The translations under genes were made by a program, and so were the position numbers. Below, piece after piece: positions 4,841 to 5,521 of a DNA stretch of 5,521 nucleotides. Source of the DNA: Anaerolineales bacterium Chloro_02 (lineage in GTDB: Bacteria > Chloroflexota > Anaerolineae > Anaerolineales > Anaerolineaceae); NCBI GenBank assembly GCA_001603765.1, contig LUZV01000178.1:1-5521 (forward strand). The letters run 5' to 3'. How positions within the stretch are numbered: position 1 is the stretch's first letter; every line of letters begins with the position of its first letter. The notes beneath the pieces were generated by a model. That model had not been told where the DNA came from and did not search any database. It saw only the letters and a list, made by a program, of their open reading frames with translations.

Positions 4841-5521
4841 TTACAAGCCGTATTTATCCGGTTGATAGAGATCCATATGGGCGCTTATCCATTCGATCGT
4901 GCGCCTCAGCCCCTCTTCCATCCCGACCCTAGGCTGCCATCGCAGCATGTCTTTGGCTTTTTGATTATTCGATATTAATCTCATCACTTCAGATTTTTCA
5001 GGGCGTATGCGTTGGGCTTCAACTTCAATTTCCGGGTTTCTTCCCATCAATTTAAAGATGAGCTCAGCCACCGACCCAATGCTAACTTCTTCACCTGTGC
5101 CGAGGTTATACGTCTCGCCATTCCAAAGTTCAGTTAAGCCAGCACTCAGAAAACCTTCGACGGAATCATCCAGGTAAGTGAAGTCGCGCAGCGCCTCCAG
5201 GTTGCCCAGTTTCACCACGTTCCCGGCCAGAGCTTGCGTGATTATCGTGGGGATAACCGCACGGTTGCTTTGCCCCGGTCCGTAGGTATTAAACGGACGC
5301 ACTGTGACCGTCTGAACATCAAAACTGCGATAGTAGCTCTCAACCAGCTTGTCCGCTGCGATTTTGCTGGCGGAATAGGGTGACTGGGCTTGCAAAGGAT
5401 GGTTTTCGTCGATCGGAACCTGTAGAGCTGTGCCGTAAACCTCACTGGTAGAAGTGTGGATGAGCTTTGCTCCGGTTTTCCGGCAGGCTTCAAGGATATT
5501 CATGGTGCCAAGCAAGTTAGT
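4841..5521 (-). CDS. NAD-dependent 4,6-dehydratase/epimerase (extended SDR), 5' end beyond window
   Basis: The frame is open to the right edge. The first visible residues TNLLGTMNILEACR are a mid-protein helix of extended SDRs, so about 100 N-terminal residues, including the GxxGxxG NAD site, are missing. The 226 visible residues include STSEVYG (about 24-30), whose Thr-Ser-Glu resembles the catalytic trio of sugar-nucleotide 4,6-dehydratases; the YSASK catalytic Tyr and Lys (about 49 and 53); RPFNTYGPGQSNRAVIPTII (about 75-94); DFTYLDD (about 113-119); and the NLGTGEEVSIG turn. This pattern fits LegB-type UDP-GlcNAc 4,6-dehydratases or GDP-mannose 4,6-dehydratase-like enzymes better than a simple C4 epimerase, though the substrate cannot be fixed. 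It should make the 4-keto-6-deoxy sugar used by the aminotransferase two genes downstream. The 89-base gap to the next gene holds a terminator and promoter, so expression may be separate. Confidence 0.88.
   Translation of the reverse strand, partial: TNLLGTMNILEACRKTGAKLIHTSTSEVYGTALQVPIDENHPLQAQSPYSASKIAADKLVESYYRSFDVQTVTVRPFNTYGPGQSNRAVIPTIITQALAGNVVKLGNLEALRDFTYLDDSVEGFLSAGLTELWNGETYNLGTGEEVSIGSVAELIFKLMGRNPEIEVEAQRIRPEKSEVMRLISNNQKAKDMLRWQPRVGMEEGLRRTIEWISAHMDLYQPDKYGL

Noticed and set aside
5513..5515. TTG as the true start of the dehydratase gene
   Set aside because: The frame stays open to the window edge, and the residues before and after the TTG (TNLLGT) are a conserved internal SDR helix. 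The true start lies outside the window.

Overview
This window looks like one end of an assembled contig, probably from a metagenome. Bases 1-29 match the Illumina Nextera read-1 transposase adapter and are not genomic. The genomic part carries five convincing protein genes, one of them cut by the right edge. I see no rRNA, tRNA, CRISPR array, insertion sequence or phage gene. The organism cannot be fixed from this sequence. Three traits fit an Anaerolineae-type Chloroflexota bacterium: a lipoprotein with a long Thr/Pro/Ser linker, a soluble S24/S26-type peptidase beside a PF14907-type nucleotidyltransferase, and roughly balanced base composition. This is inference only.

Left block (30-2895). 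Bases 30-192 are an intergenic region with a good leftward promoter, a hairpin followed by six T's, and a weak rightward promoter. The first gene (193-1464, +) encodes an uncharacterised nucleotidyltransferase-like protein. It converges on a minus-strand pair: a lipoprotein with a Pro/Thr-rich linker, then a soluble Ser/His signal-peptidase-like S26 protein 12 bases downstream. The gap after the peptidase holds 20 codons of coding-like sequence in another frame, which suggests that the peptidase C-terminus is frameshifted or decayed. Upstream of the lipoprotein is a possible 35-residue small ORF. It has the best Shine-Dalgarno sequence in the window, and its stop overlaps a candidate lipoprotein start as ATGA.

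Right block (2896-5521, all minus strand). In transcription order it holds a 4,6-dehydratase-type SDR (5' end missing), a sugar-1-phosphate nucleotidyltransferase and a DegT/DnrJ/EryC1/StrS aminotransferase. Together they make a coherent route to a nucleotide-activated amino-deoxy sugar: activation, then 4-keto-6-deoxy formation, then transamination. Such sugars are used in O-antigen, capsule, exopolysaccharide or glycoprotein glycans. A hairpin-plus-T-run terminator followed at once by a TATAAT box separates the dehydratase from the other two genes, which are 2 bases apart. The nucleotidyltransferase is clearly more AT-rich than its neighbours.

No wholly new system is evident. The items most worth checking are the out-of-frame tail of the peptidase, the small ORF before the lipoprotein, the structured leader before the first gene, and the substrate of the sugar module.
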